Of a stretch of DNA of 64,000 bases, positions 1 to 10,295 are shown piece by piece. Under the pieces are notes generated by a model. That model had not been told where the DNA came from, made no database searches, and saw only the letters and a list, made by a program, of their open reading frames with translations. The stretch comes from Streptomyces flavotricini (lineage in GTDB: Bacteria > Actinomycetota > Actinomycetes > Streptomycetales > Streptomycetaceae). The stretch covers positions 7,633,632 through 7,697,631 of the forward strand of contig NZ_JAINUL010000001.1 of the NCBI RefSeq assembly GCF_020639365.1, written 5' to 3'. The first letter of the stretch is position 1; each line of letters opens with the position of its first letter. A program made the translations under genes and the position numbers.

Positions 1-380
1 GGGGGACCTGGGGGTCGGGGGCGTGGAGGGCGGGGGGTAGGGTCCGGGGGAGGTGTAAGGGGGCGGCAGGGGTGCGGACAAGGGTTTTCCCTGTATCGGG
101 TTCATCCCCGCGTTGCCTACTGTCTGCCCACCGGCGATCTCTCCCGCTCCGAACGGACCCCGCGCCAACCCCACATGGTGTGAAGCCGTCCGGGCGGGTG
201 GATCGCCCGCACCGCCGTTGCCCCAGCCCCGCCGAAGCGGCCGGGACAACGCGGCGAGCAGCGGTGGCCGGGACGGGATTGACCGACCCGTCCCCGGCCC
301 CGTAGCCGCCGGTTCACCTCCCACACTGCTCAACCGCCCGCTCCGGCCTGCCCGGAACCGGGCCCGCGAAAGGGAACACC
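1..380. other. Upstream non-coding region of the subtilase gene
   Basis: No supportable gene is seen. The first 60 bases are G-rich low-complexity sequence. A small hairpin-like element (AAGGG-TTTT-CCCT) lies near base 80. A TTGACC hexamer near 279 is a possible but weak -35 for the downstream secreted protease. AGGGA at about 371 serves as ribosome binding site for the GTG at 381. Confidence 0.4.
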
Positions 381-2207
<1,827 letters not shown>

Positions 2208-2271
2208 GGACCTGAAACCCGCGCCGGCCAGCAGCACCCGGCCGGCCGCGCCAGTACGGACCGATGACCCC

Positions 2272-2308
2272 GCGGACCTGCCGATACACCTCGTATCGGC
2301 AGGTCCGC
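2272..2308 (+). terminator. Intrinsic-type terminator after the subtilase gene
   Basis: A perfect 16-bp inverted repeat (arms 2272-2287 and 2293-2308, loop ACCTC) lies 65 bases after the protease stop codon and before the LuxR-type gene. It has only a short T-poor tail, as is usual in Streptomyces. Confidence 0.75.
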
Positions 2309-2432
2309 AGCCGTTTCCTGACAGCTGACTGAATTCTGCGTCACAATCCGGGTCCACCCGGCATCCGACCTCGTATTGTCGCGTCTCACAGGACGTGCAC
2401 AGGAGTGGGGACGAGAGGCTGGTGGCTGTTGC

Positions 2433-5240
2433 GTGGTGGCGGCGACGGGGAACGCTGACACGACCGTCGGACACGGTGAACTGATCAAGGAGGTCGAACG
2501 TGCCCTGACCACACACGGGCGGGCCCTCCTCACCGGACCCGCCGGCGCGGGCAAGACCGAGGTGGCCGGGGCCGTCGCGGCCGCTGCCGCGGCCCGCCAC
2601 GAGACCGTGCTCCGCCTCGCCCCCGAGGCCGCCGACCAGTGGATACCGGAGGCCTCGGCCGCCGCGCTCCTCGCCTCCGTGCCCGGCGCCGCACTGGACC
2701 GGCTCTCCGGACCCCAGCGCACCGCCATCGCCCTCCTGCGCCGCGAGGCCGACGCACCCCGCGCCGGCCGAGACCACGTCGCGCTGCGCCTCGCCGTCGT
2801 CGAGGTCCTGCGCACCCTCGCCGCCCGCACCCCCGTCCTGCTCGTCCTCGACAACGCCCAGTGGCTGGACGCGGAAAGCACCGATCTGCTCCGTTTCGCC
2901 CTGCGGCTGACCCCGCCCCGCGTCCGGGTCCTCGTGGCCGAATGCGTCCAGGGCGGCGCCCCCGTCGGCGGCCCCCTGTGCGGCCCCGGCACCCCCGCGA
3001 TCCGCGTCCCCGCGCTCGGCGCCGACGAGGTCGCCGAACTCCTCGCCCGCCACGGCCTCCCCGCCCGCCTCGCCGGCCGCATCCACCAGGCCAGCGGCGG
3101 CAACCCGCGCCTCGCCCTCGCCCTCGGCCACTCCCTCGCCGAAGCCGCCGAGGCCCGCGACGCCAGCGCCCACCACGCCGACCCCCTGCCCCTGTCCGGC
3201 CAGGCCCGCGAGGTCGCCCGCCGGCTCCTCGCCGAAGCCCCGGCCCCCGCCCGCCGCACCCTGCTTCTCGCCGCCCTCGCGGCCCGGCCGACCACCGCAC
3301 TGCTGCGCCGGGCCGGACGCCCCGACGCCGAGGCCGAACTCGCCGAAGCGGAACGGGCCGCGCTGGTCACCGTGGGGGAGGACGGCGCCGTCGCCTTCAC
3401 CGCCGGGGCCCTACCCATGGCCCTGGCCGCCGACGCCGGCTGGCCGGAGCGCGCCGCCGGACACGCCGCGCTCGCCGCCGCCGTCGACGACCCCGTCCAG
3501 GCCGTACGCCACCGCGCCCTGGCCGTGGACACCCCCGACGAGTGGCTCGCCGCCGAGATCACCGAGGCCGCCGCGGCCTGCCGCAGACGCGGCCAGCGCG
3601 CCCTGGCCGCCGAGCTCGGCCTGCTCGCGGCCGAACGCACGCCGGCCCATCGGCCCGGGGACGAACTGGCCCGCCTCGTCACCGCCGCCGAGGACGCGGG
3701 CTGGGCCGGCCGCGCCGACCTCGCCCGCCGCGCCACCCGCGCGGTACTGGCCCGCGACGCCTCGCCCGCCGACCGGGTCCGGGCCCGGCTCGCCGTGATC
3801 GACGCCGCGGGACAGGCCCTCGCCGCCCTCGACGAGACCTTCGCGCACGCCATGGACGACGCCGCCGGAGATCCCGCGCTCCAGGCGGCCGTACAGCTGC
3901 GGATCGCCACGAAGTACAACCTCAGCGACGGTGACCCCGTCCGCTCCCGCGACGCCGCGGCCGCGGCCGGCGCGCTCGCAGCCCTCGGCGGCGACCAGGT
4001 CGCCGAGGCCATGGCCCTGACCGTACGGGCCCGGATGGGCCGCATCCTCGGCGATCCCGACGCCGAGGACATCCTGGCCGAGGCCCTGGCCCTGCCCGCC
4101 CCCGAGGTGCCGCTCGGCATGCGCAACGCGCCGCAGTACCTCGACGTACGGCACGCCCTGTTCGACGACCGCCTCGACGACGCCCGGCGCCAGCTCCTCG
4201 TCCTGCTCCCCGCCGTCCGGCGCACCGGATCCGCCGAGGACGTCTTCGAGGTCCTGCGCAGCCTCACCGAGGTGGAACTGCGCCGCGGCCGCTGTACGTC
4301 CGCCTCCGCGCACGCCCGCCGGGCCCTCGAACTCACCATCGAGGCCGGCCTCTCGCCCGGCCCCGCCTGGTACGCCTCCGCGATGGCCGAGGCCATGGGG
4401 GGCAGCTTCGCCCGCGCCGCCGGCTACGCGCGGCGCGGCATCCAGGCCTCCGAGGAGGAGCACGACCAGGTCTTCCTCTCGCGCAGCCTGTACGCACTGG
4501 GCCTGACGGAGCTGGCGACGGGAGAGGCCGCCAGAGCCGTGGCCACCCTGCGCCGCGTGGCCGAACTGGAGGAGGCCCAGCAGGTCGTCGACCCCTCGAT
4601 CCTGCGCTGGCACGGAGAGCTGGCCGAGGCGCTGGTGGCCGCCGACGCACCCGACGAGGCCGCCGAACTGATCGGATCCGTCCGTGCGGTGGCCCTCGGT
4701 CTGGGACGCACCGGAGTGGTCGCCGCGCTGGACCGGGCCCGCGGCCTGTGCCTGTCCGCGCACGGCGAGGCCGACGCCGCCGTGGAGCTGCTGGAGGCCA
4801 CGGCGCGGCGGTTCGCCGAGCTCGAGCTCCCGGTGGAGCGGGGCCGTACGCTGCTCGCCCTGGCACGGGTGGAGCGGCGCCGGCGCCGGCGCGCCCCCGC
4901 CCGCGCCGCGCTGCGCGCGCGCCGCGCCGCCGCCCGCGCCGCGCTGCGCGCCGCCGCCGAGGTGTTCACGGCGGCCGGTGCGAAGCCCTGGGCCGAACTC
5001 GCCGCGGAGAACCGGGAGGCGGCCTCCACCCCGGGCGGCGGCCCGGCCGTGGCGCTGGCGGCGCTGACCGAGGCGGAGATCCGGCTCGCCCTGCTCGTCG
5101 CGGAGGGTGCCAGCAACCAGGAGGCGGCCGCGAAGCTGTTCGTCAGCGTCAAGACGGTCGAGGCCCGGCTGACGCGGATCTACCAGAAGCTCGACGTCCG
5201 CTCCCGGGCCCAGCTGGCCACCACCCTGCGCACCCGCTGA
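2433..5240 (+). CDS. Large LuxR-family regulator with N-terminal AAA ATPase domain (LAL type)
   Basis: The protein is about 935 residues from the GTG at 2433. An in-frame TTG at 2376 exists, but its extra residues look non-coding. A Walker A motif GPAGAGKT lies near residue 35 and a Walker B-like LLVLDNAQW near 145. A long alanine-rich helical (TPR-like) middle follows. The C-terminus carries a GerE-type helix-turn-helix (LTEAEIRLALLVAEG to KTVEARLTRIYQKL). Family members are ATP-dependent transcriptional activators, often of carbon or secondary metabolism. The target here is not evident. Residues encoded by about 4880-4955 are an unusually Arg/Ala-rich stretch containing an internal duplication (see separate entry). 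Confidence 0.88.
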   Translation: MVAATGNADTTVGHGELIKEVERALTTHGRALLTGPAGAGKTEVAGAVAAAAAARHETVLRLAPEAADQWIPEASAAALLASVPGAALDRLSGPQRTAIALLRREADAPRAGRDHVALRLAVVEVLRTLAARTPVLLVLDNAQWLDAESTDLLRFALRLTPPRVRVLVAECVQGGAPVGGPLCGPGTPAIRVPALGADEVAELLARHGLPARLAGRIHQASGGNPRLALALGHSLAEAAEARDASAHHADPLPLSGQAREVARRLLAEAPAPARRTLLLAALAARPTTALLRRAGRPDAEAELAEAERAALVTVGEDGAVAFTAGALPMALAADAGWPERAAGHAALAAAVDDPVQAVRHRALAVDTPDEWLAAEITEAAAACRRRGQRALAAELGLLAAERTPAHRPGDELARLVTAAEDAGWAGRADLARRATRAVLARDASPADRVRARLAVIDAAGQALAALDETFAHAMDDAAGDPALQAAVQLRIATKYNLSDGDPVRSRDAAAAAGALAALGGDQVAEAMALTVRARMGRILGDPDAEDILAEALALPAPEVPLGMRNAPQYLDVRHALFDDRLDDARRQLLVLLPAVRRTGSAEDVFEVLRSLTEVELRRGRCTSASAHARRALELTIEAGLSPGPAWYASAMAEAMGGSFARAAGYARRGIQASEEEHDQVFLSRSLYALGLTELATGEAARAVATLRRVAELEEAQQVVDPSILRWHGELAEALVAADAPDEAAELIGSVRAVALGLGRTGVVAALDRARGLCLSAHGEADAAVELLEATARRFAELELPVERGRTLLALARVERRRRRRAPARAALRARRAAARAALRAAAEVFTAAGAKPWAELAAENREAASTPGGGPAVALAALTEAEIRLALLVAEGASNQEAAAKLFVSVKTVEARLTRIYQKLDVRSRAQLATTLRTR
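4900..4951 (+). repeat. Short internal duplication inside the LuxR-type regulator
   Basis: A 19-base GC-rich unit (4900-4918) recurs exactly at 4933-4951, an offset of 33 bases or 11 codons. It gives a repeated Ala-Arg-Ala-Ala-Leu-Arg-Ala motif. The frame is kept. It lengthens an Arg/Ala-rich helix just before the DNA-binding domain. Confidence 0.6.
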
Positions 5241-5252
5241 GGGTGCGCAGGG
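5224..5252. terminator. Hairpin overlapping the stop codon of the LuxR-type gene
   Basis: Perfect 12-bp arms (5224-5235 and 5241-5252) enclose a GCTGA loop that contains the TGA stop. The hairpin sits between convergent genes and could terminate transcription in both directions. Confidence 0.65.
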
Positions 5253-5270
5253 GCCAGCGCGACGGCGGCC

Positions 5271-6188
5271 TCAGCAGCCGAGGTTGCCGCCCGGGCTCAC
5301 GCCCAGGATCTGCGTGAACGACTGGTAGGCGTTGATCCGGCTCTGGACCTGGGCGGGGTTGCCGCCGTTGCACTCCAGGGAGCCGTTGATGGAGCGGATC
5401 GTCTCGCCGAACCCGGCTCCGTTGACCATGGCGGCGTGGGCGGTCATGGTGCCCGGGCCGTTCTGGGTGTTCCAGTACCAGAGGGCGGTCTTCATGGCGA
5501 CGGCCGGATCCTGCTCCACGAGGTACGGGTTGGCGAGCAGGTTGATGCCGAGGGCGTCGCCCGCCGCCTTGTAGTTGAAGTTCCAGCTGAGCTGGATCGG
5601 GCCGCGTCCGTAGTATGCGGCCTGCCCGGCGGGACAGCCGTACGGCTGGCTCGCGTCGCAGTAGTGGGGGTAGTTGGCGGTGTTCTGTTCGACGATGTAC
5701 ACGAGCCCGCCCGTCTCGTGGGAGACGTTCGCCAGGAACGCCGCCGCCTCGCGCCGCTTGACGGTGTCGTCACCGGTGTTGGCGAAGCCGGGGTACGCCG
5801 ACAGGGCCGCGACCAGGCCGTTGTACGTGTAGAAGGGGTTCCGGTTCGGGAACATCTGGTTGAACTGGGCCTGGGAGACCACGAATCCGGACGGATTGCC
5901 GGGGTCCGGGTCCTGACCGCCGCCACCGCCGCAGGTGCCGAGATCGGACCAGACGCCCCATTGCCCGGTGGTGCCGGGCGTTTCGCCCTGCGTCCACCAC
6001 TTGGCCTGCCAGTTGTGCCCGCTGTACGAGGCGCTCATGCCGCCCGTGTAGACGGCGGACGAGGACCACGGGGAGACGCAGGCCGCGGCGGCGGAGGCGG
6101 GCGAGGCGGGGAGGGCGACCGCGAGGCCGATGGTGGCGGCCGCGGCGGCGGCCAGGGCGAGTGCTCGGCGGCGAAGCGCACGTATCAC
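5271..6188 (-). CDS. Secreted GH19 chitinase with chitin-binding module
   Basis: This 305-residue exported enzyme hydrolyses chitin. The GTG start (reverse strand) follows AAGGAG. A signal peptide covers about 1-35. A CBM5/12-type module (about 37-82, with the aromatic AKWWTQ motif) is followed by a Gly/Pro linker and the GH19 catalytic domain (about 103-305). The two expected acidic catalytic residues are Glu158 (in SHETGG) and Glu167 (in IVEQN), nine residues apart as in family members. The GRGPIQLSWN substrate-cleft signature is present. The domain order matches Streptomyces ChiF/ChiG-like enzymes. A DasR-type double repeat lies upstream, so induction by chitin breakdown products is likely. 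Confidence 0.95.
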   Translation of the reverse strand: MIRALRRRALALAAAAAATIGLAVALPASPASAAAACVSPWSSSAVYTGGMSASYSGHNWQAKWWTQGETPGTTGQWGVWSDLGTCGGGGGQDPDPGNPSGFVVSQAQFNQMFPNRNPFYTYNGLVAALSAYPGFANTGDDTVKRREAAAFLANVSHETGGLVYIVEQNTANYPHYCDASQPYGCPAGQAAYYGRGPIQLSWNFNYKAAGDALGINLLANPYLVEQDPAVAMKTALWYWNTQNGPGTMTAHAAMVNGAGFGETIRSINGSLECNGGNPAQVQSRINAYQSFTQILGVSPGGNLGC

Positions 6189-6250
6189 GTAACTGCTCCT
6201 TCAGTGGGGGGAATTGCCGTGGGGGGCATTCCTGGCCACTGAAGCGAAGC

Positions 6251-6278
6251 TGGTCTGGACCTGTCAAGGTCTAGACCA
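6251..6278 (-). promoter_or_regulatory. Chitinase promoter with paired DasR-type 12-bp repeats over a TTGACA -35 box
   Basis: Read on the minus strand, two 12-bp copies (TGGTCTAGACCT at 6267-6278 and AGGTCCAGACCA at 6251-6262) are separated by 4 bases. TTGACA (6262-6267) overlaps both repeats. This is the classic arrangement of Streptomyces chitinase promoters, where DasR (an N-acetylglucosamine-responsive GntR regulator) binds the TGGTCTAGACCA motif. The region lies about 65-90 bases upstream of the chitinase start. The match is seen in the sequence; regulation by DasR is inferred. Confidence 0.85.
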
Positions 6279-6326
6279 TCATTCATCCGGTTCGGACAAC
6301 ATCCGGGCCGTCCGCTCCGGCAAAGG

Positions 6327-6366
6327 GGCAGGGCCCGTACGCGCCATCGCGCGTACGGGCCCTGCC
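6327..6366. terminator. Strong hairpin downstream of the rodlin gene
   Basis: A perfect 17-bp inverted repeat (6327-6343 and 6350-6366, 6-base loop) lies immediately after the rodlin stop codon on the minus strand. It separates rodlin transcription from the chitinase promoter. Confidence 0.8.
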
Positions 6367-6382
6367 GGCCGTCCGGGAGCGG

Positions 6383-6796
6383 TCAGCTGCCGGCGGAGAG
6401 GTTGCCGGAGAGGACCGGGATGTTGTCCACGATGTGGGAGAGCGACTCGTCGCCCTTGGCCTGGGTGGAGTTCTCGGTGCACTGCTGGTTCATCGGGTTG
6501 GACAGGACGTTGATGTCCTGGACGCCGATGTTGGCGAGGACGGCCACCAGCGACTGGGCGTTGACCTTCGCCGGCAGGCCGACGCAGAGCTTGTTGAGGG
6601 AGCCCTGGACCGCGCTGAGCTGCGGGCTCATCGCGCCCTTGGTCTCCTGGTTGCCGTAGATCTGCGCGGCGTCGTTGCCGTTGACGGTGTTGATGCCGTT
6701 GTCGTTGCCGATCGCCATCGCCGGGGCGGCAACCGCGGCACCGAGGCCCAGCACGGAGGCGGTGACCGCAGTGGTGGCCATGAGCTTCTTGAGCAT
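6383..6796 (-). CDS. Rodlin, spore/aerial-hypha surface protein
   Basis: The protein is 137 residues from the ATG at 6796, which has GAAGGA about 9 bases upstream. A longer in-frame start at 6826 lacks a better site. Residues 1-28 form a Sec signal peptide. The mature part has the rodlin hallmarks: an AIGNDNG start, KGAMSPQLS, INVLSNPMNQQC, and STQAKGDESLSHI near the end. Rodlins organise chaplin fibrils into the rodlet layer of aerial hyphae and spores. Model species often carry two divergent rodlin genes; only one is visible here and no chaplin is adjacent. Expression is expected late, during aerial growth (family knowledge). Confidence 0.93.
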   Translation of the reverse strand: MLKKLMATTAVTASVLGLGAAVAAPAMAIGNDNGINTVNGNDAAQIYGNQETKGAMSPQLSAVQGSLNKLCVGLPAKVNAQSLVAVLANIGVQDINVLSNPMNQQCTENSTQAKGDESLSHIVDNIPVLSGNLSAGS

Positions 6797-6933
6797 GAGG
6801 ATTTTCCTTCTGTAGCGCTGTTGCATGGGATGGCTGCCCCCGGCGGGACGAGCTGATCAACTGCAATCCGCGCGCTTGGTTATCCGCTGTCACCCGAGTG
6901 GCCCAGCGCGTCCGTCGTGACCGGGGGCGCGCA

Positions 6934-6974
6934 AAGGGGCCGCCTCCCGCTGTGTGAGCGGGAGACGGCCCCTT
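6934..6974. terminator. Hairpin downstream of the DUF5302-like gene
   Basis: Arms of 18 bases (6934-6951 and 6957-6974) pair with a single mismatch around a 5-base loop. The hairpin is placed after the stop codon of the small minus-strand gene ending at 7019. Confidence 0.7.
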
Positions 6975-7018
6975 CGTCCGACATCTTCAGGGCGCGCCGT
7001 GGAGACGGCCGCGGGCGG

Positions 7019-7210
7019 TCAGCCCGTCTTGCGGCGGGTCTTCTTGTTCTTGCCGCCGGCGCCGCCGCTGGCGCCCTGGATCTTGGCCCGGCTCTGGTGA
7101 GCCTGCTGTGCGTGGGCACTGCGGGCATTGCGGTCGAGGGCCTCCCGGAACTTGCGCTTGGCCTCCTCGGCCGGCGATTCGTCCTGCGGGGTGTCCGACT
7201 CTTCTGCCAT
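7019..7210 (-). CDS. Small conserved DUF5302-like protein
   Basis: A 63-residue, highly charged protein with a perfect AGGAGG ribosome binding site before its ATG. The N-terminal acidic part (EESDTPQDES) leads into a helical segment with KRKFREALDRN, then a basic Lys/Arg/Gly tail (KNKKTRRKTG). The KFREAL core and overall layout match the DUF5302 family of small actinobacterial proteins with no known function. The basic tail suggests nucleic acid contact, but that is only a guess. The hairpin after it and the non-coding DNA before it make it a single-gene unit. Confidence 0.75.
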   Translation of the reverse strand: MAEESDTPQDESPAEEAKRKFREALDRNARSAHAQQAHQSRAKIQGASGGAGGKNKKTRRKTG

Positions 7211-7364
7211 GTGTCCTCCTGGGTCGACCTGAAGCCGCCCCAGTGTGTCACCCTCCGTCGCCCCTGACCAGCGAGTTCGGTTCCAGGGGCGCGGGCCGCG
7301 CCGGGGCGGGGCACCTTCCGGGCCCGGGGCGACGGCCCCCTCCGGGGCCGGCGCGGGGTCCGCA

Positions 7365-7422
7365 CAAGCGAAGTCCCGGGCCTCGCGGGGAGACCCGGGA
7401 CTTCACTGGTGCACTTCGCTTG
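7365..7422. terminator. Nested inverted repeats downstream of the PanE-like gene
   Basis: Inner arms of 11 bases (7370-7380 and 7394-7404) pair perfectly. Overlapping outer arms (CAAGCGAAGT at 7365-7374 and its complement at 7413-7422) could form an alternative pairing. The structure lies after the minus-strand reductase gene and before the promoter of the DUF5302-like gene. It probably terminates transcription. Confidence 0.6.
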
Positions 7423-7469
7423 ACCGCCGTGTTCAACGACGGACCGCTGCGGAGGTCACGCCCGGGACG

Positions 7470-8405
7470 TCAGGCACCGTTCCGGGCCGGCAGCACCCGC
7501 CGCTGGTGCACCCGCAGCTGCAGGGTGGCGAGGTCCAGCAGCGGGGTGGGGACGCCGAGTGCGCGGGCCCGGGCGATCAGGTCGCCGAAGACGTGCTCGA
7601 CCTCGGTGGGCCGGCCGGAGACCAGGTCCCGGTACATCGACGGGGTGAGCGGGGAGCCGGGCGCGGTCACCGTGCGCGCGGTGACGGCGAGTTCGGCGTC
7701 CGGGACGGGATGTCCGGCCGCGGCGGCGACCGCCGCCGCCTCGGCGAGTACGGACGGCCCGAGGCCGGCGCCGCCGGGCACGGCGCCGACCTCGCCGACG
7801 GAGCCGCGCCCCAGGCAGGTGACGGCCGCCAGGGTGCTGATGAACACCCACTTGTGCCACATCGAGCCGACGACGTCCGCGGTCCCGGGGCTGTCGATGC
7901 CCGCCGCGGTCAGCGCGGCGCGTACGGCGTCCACGCGCGCGGAGGGGCGGCCGTCGAGTTCACCGGTGATCACCACGGACGGCGGGGCCATGCGCACGAT
8001 GTCGCCGTGCTCGTTCAGGGTGGTGACCACCTTGGCGACACCGCCGAGGACCTGCGCCCCGCCGAAGCGGTCCGTGAGGTGATCGATATGGGCCATGCCG
8101 TTGAGCAGGGGCACGATCGCGGTCCCCGGCCCCACCGCCGGGGCCAGGTCCTTCGCCGCACGGTCGAGGGCCGTGGACTTCACCGAGAGGAGGACCAGGT
8201 CGTACGGGCGCGAGAGCGCGTCCGCGGTCACCAGCTCGGGAGTGAGGGCGAGGTCTTCGCCGAGGCCCGTCACCCGCAGCCCGCGCTCGCGCAGGGCGGC
8301 GGCCCGCTCCGGGCGGACCAGGAAGGTGACGTCCTGCCCGGCCCGGGCGAGGCGGGCGCCGAACCAGCCGCCGACGGCGCCGGCGCCGACTGTCAGGATT
8401 CTCAT
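7470..8405 (-). CDS. 2-dehydropantoate 2-reductase family protein (ApbA/PanE)
   Basis: A 311-residue protein with the N-terminal Rossmann motif GAGAVGG for NADP(H) binding (residues 7-13). Further family positions are the Lys of LLSVKS (about 75), the Asn of PLLNGM (about 103) and the C-terminal catalytic helical domain. The reference reaction is NADPH-dependent reduction of ketopantoate to pantoate for coenzyme A synthesis. Streptomyces genomes hold several paralogues whose substrates are not established, so the true ketoacid is uncertain. No pantothenate gene is adjacent. No clear Shine-Dalgarno site precedes the ATG. Confidence 0.85.
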   Translation of the reverse strand: MRILTVGAGAVGGWFGARLARAGQDVTFLVRPERAAALRERGLRVTGLGEDLALTPELVTADALSRPYDLVLLSVKSTALDRAAKDLAPAVGPGTAIVPLLNGMAHIDHLTDRFGGAQVLGGVAKVVTTLNEHGDIVRMAPPSVVITGELDGRPSARVDAVRAALTAAGIDSPGTADVVGSMWHKWVFISTLAAVTCLGRGSVGEVGAVPGGAGLGPSVLAEAAAVAAAAGHPVPDAELAVTARTVTAPGSPLTPSMYRDLVSGRPTEVEHVFGDLIARARALGVPTPLLDLATLQLRVHQRRVLPARNGA

Positions 8406-8464
8406 ACGGGACAGCCTGTCATGTGACCGCGCCGTCCCGCCGCCCCCGCCGGGGGAAAGCCGCG

Positions 8465-8836
8465 TCAGCTCTGCGAGACGCGCAGCGCGTCGCCGACCAG
8501 GCGTACCGCGCGGGAGAGGCGGCCCAGCTGCTGGAGCTCGACGGCGTACATCCGGATGGAACTCTCGATGACGGTCTCGGCCACGCCCATCGCGGGCAGT
8601 TCGGCCCGGCTGGTCTCCAGGGCGACCCGGACCGCGCGCATCTCGTGCTGGAGCTGGAGCTGGGCGTGCCGGGTGAGGAGGACGGGGCTGCGGGTCAGCG
8701 TCGAGTAGCTGCCGTAGCGGGCCGGCAGCAGATCCCGCAGCCAGCGCATGGCCGTGCGTTCCCAGTCATGGGTACCGGGGGTCTTGACCTGGCAGGGCCA
8801 GTCCGGGCTGAGCGTGGTGGAGGCCATCTGGCGCAT
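8465..8836 (-). CDS. Small conserved protein of unknown function
   Basis: I chose the ATG at 8836 (123 residues, GGAAG about 9 bases upstream). An open frame continues to 9064, but that extension is proline-rich and looks non-coding. The protein has DWPCQVKTPGTHDWERTA near the N-terminus, then a mostly alpha-helical body (RHAQLQLQHEMRAVRVALETS and VAETVIESSIRMYAVELQQL). There is no signal peptide or membrane segment. The character resembles conserved Streptomyces hypothetical proteins, but I cannot name a family. A long AT-rich region upstream probably carries its promoter. Confidence 0.65.
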   Translation of the reverse strand: MRQMASTTLSPDWPCQVKTPGTHDWERTAMRWLRDLLPARYGSYSTLTRSPVLLTRHAQLQLQHEMRAVRVALETSRAELPAMGVAETVIESSIRMYAVELQQLGRLSRAVRLVGDALRVSQS

Positions 8837-9153
8837 TCTCGTCGCTTCCGAGTGGTGTGGAACTCTGATCGAGACGTTTGGTGGGCGGCCTCGGCCCAGG
8901 GGTTGACCGAGGCCGCCACAAGCGCTCTGGTGGATACCGGCGCCGGGAACGGGCACCCTGCGCGGGGCGTGAGGAGGAGCCGTCCCGCGCGGGTGTCCGT
9001 TCTGAGAGGGCGTGGGGTCGCCCTCCTTGGCGTCCGTGGATCCGGCGCGCTGCTCAGTAAACATATATACCGTCGAGTAGACAAGAGAATGAAAAATTAC
9101 ATACGCCTACGGGGCGTGAAAGTGGAGCATCTCGTACCGGTTGAAAATCGGCC
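8837..9153. promoter_or_regulatory. Intergenic region with an AT-rich island
   Basis: This 317-base gap holds no supportable gene. Bases 9055-9110 are strikingly AT-rich for this genome (CATATATACC, GAATGAAAAATTACATA). The island lies between the stop of the RpiR-type gene and the start of the small conserved gene, on the side where the latter's promoter would be. It could be a promoter or a nucleoid-protein (Lsr2-like) binding site; which one is not decided by sequence alone. Confidence 0.4.
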
Positions 9154-10074
9154 TTACAGGAAGAAGCCGTGCTGGTCGGCGACCTGCTCGTACCCTTCGA
9201 GCCGCGCCTGCGTCCGCTCGGGATCCGCGTCGGCCATCGCCTGCAGCAGCGCCGCCGACAGCATCCCCGGAGCCGCGTACGAGTCGAAGACCAGCCGGGC
9301 ACCCGTCCCGGCGGTCAGCGCCACGTCCGCCTCGTCCACCAGGGGGCCCAGAGTGGTGTCGGTGATCAGTGCGATCTTCAGACCGGCGCTGCGCGCGGCC
9401 CGCAGCGCCGACAGGGTCTCCTTGGCGTGCCGGGGCATCGCGAAGGCCAGCGCCCAGGTCCCGCCGGCCTCCCGGGACTGGAGCAGCGCGTCGTAGGCCA
9501 CGCTGCCACCACGTGTCACCAGCCGGACATCGGGGTGGATGCGGCGTGCCGCGTACGCGAAGTACTCCGCGAGCGAGACCGAGATCCGCAGGCCCAGGAC
9601 CGTCAGCGGCACCGAGCGGGCCAGCTCGCGGCCGATGTCGAGCACCTGGTCGGTGTCGGCGAGCAGGCGCCGGACGTTCTCCAGGTTCACGATCTCGGCG
9701 TCCACGGCAGCCTGGAGCTCGTTGCGGCGGAACTGCTCGCGGCTCTCCGGGGAGCCCGCGACCGCGCTCAGCGCCATCGGCTGCAGGGCGTCGCGCAGGG
9801 CCGGATAGCCGCTGAAGCCGAGGGAAGTGGCGAAACGTGTCACCGACGGCTGGCTGACCCCCACCCGTTCCGCGAGCTCGGTGATCGAGAGGAACGCGGC
9901 CTCGGTGAGGTGGTCGACCAGGTACTGGGCGATGCGCCGCTGCCCCGGGGACAGCCGGTGGCCGTCGAAGAGGGCGCGGACCCGGTCACCGGGGGCCCGT
10001 TCATGGACCGGCGGCGCCTGCCCACTCGGCGTGATCGCAGCCGCCTGTGCGCGTGCCTGCTGCCCCGATGACAC
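9154..10074 (-). CDS. MurR/RpiR family transcriptional regulator
   Basis: A 306-residue protein starting at GTG 10074, with GGGAGG about 8 bases upstream. Residues about 30-105 form an RpiR-type HTH (LSITELAERVGVSQPSVTRFATSLGFSGYPALR reads as the recognition region). Residues about 140-270 form a SIS sugar-isomerase fold (LTVLGLRISVSLAEYFAY and LALITDTTLGPL-like strands). Family members sense phosphosugars or other small ligands and repress or activate nearby catabolic genes. No sugar genes are adjacent, so the regulon is unknown. It lies divergent from the SpoIIE phosphatase gene at 10296. Confidence 0.9.
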   Translation of the reverse strand: MSSGQQARAQAAAITPSGQAPPVHERAPGDRVRALFDGHRLSPGQRRIAQYLVDHLTEAAFLSITELAERVGVSQPSVTRFATSLGFSGYPALRDALQPMALSAVAGSPESREQFRRNELQAAVDAEIVNLENVRRLLADTDQVLDIGRELARSVPLTVLGLRISVSLAEYFAYAARRIHPDVRLVTRGGSVAYDALLQSREAGGTWALAFAMPRHAKETLSALRAARSAGLKIALITDTTLGPLVDEADVALTAGTGARLVFDSYAAPGMLSAALLQAMADADPERTQARLEGYEQVADQHGFFL

Positions 10075-10295
10075 CGATGGGCCTCCCTCTCATGTCACTC
10101 GTCTTCAAACATAGCTCACGCCCTGTGGTCGGGCCGGGCCGGTGCCGGGCCCCGGGGCGCATCTCTCGCGACCCCCGGATGGCGGAAATATGATGTGGTC
10201 GGCTCTCCGGCGCAGCGTCCACCGCGAAAGCCGGGATCCGAGTGCCGAGAGCAGGGACGTGAGCAGGGACCTATGGATGCACCCGGGAGCGGTCC

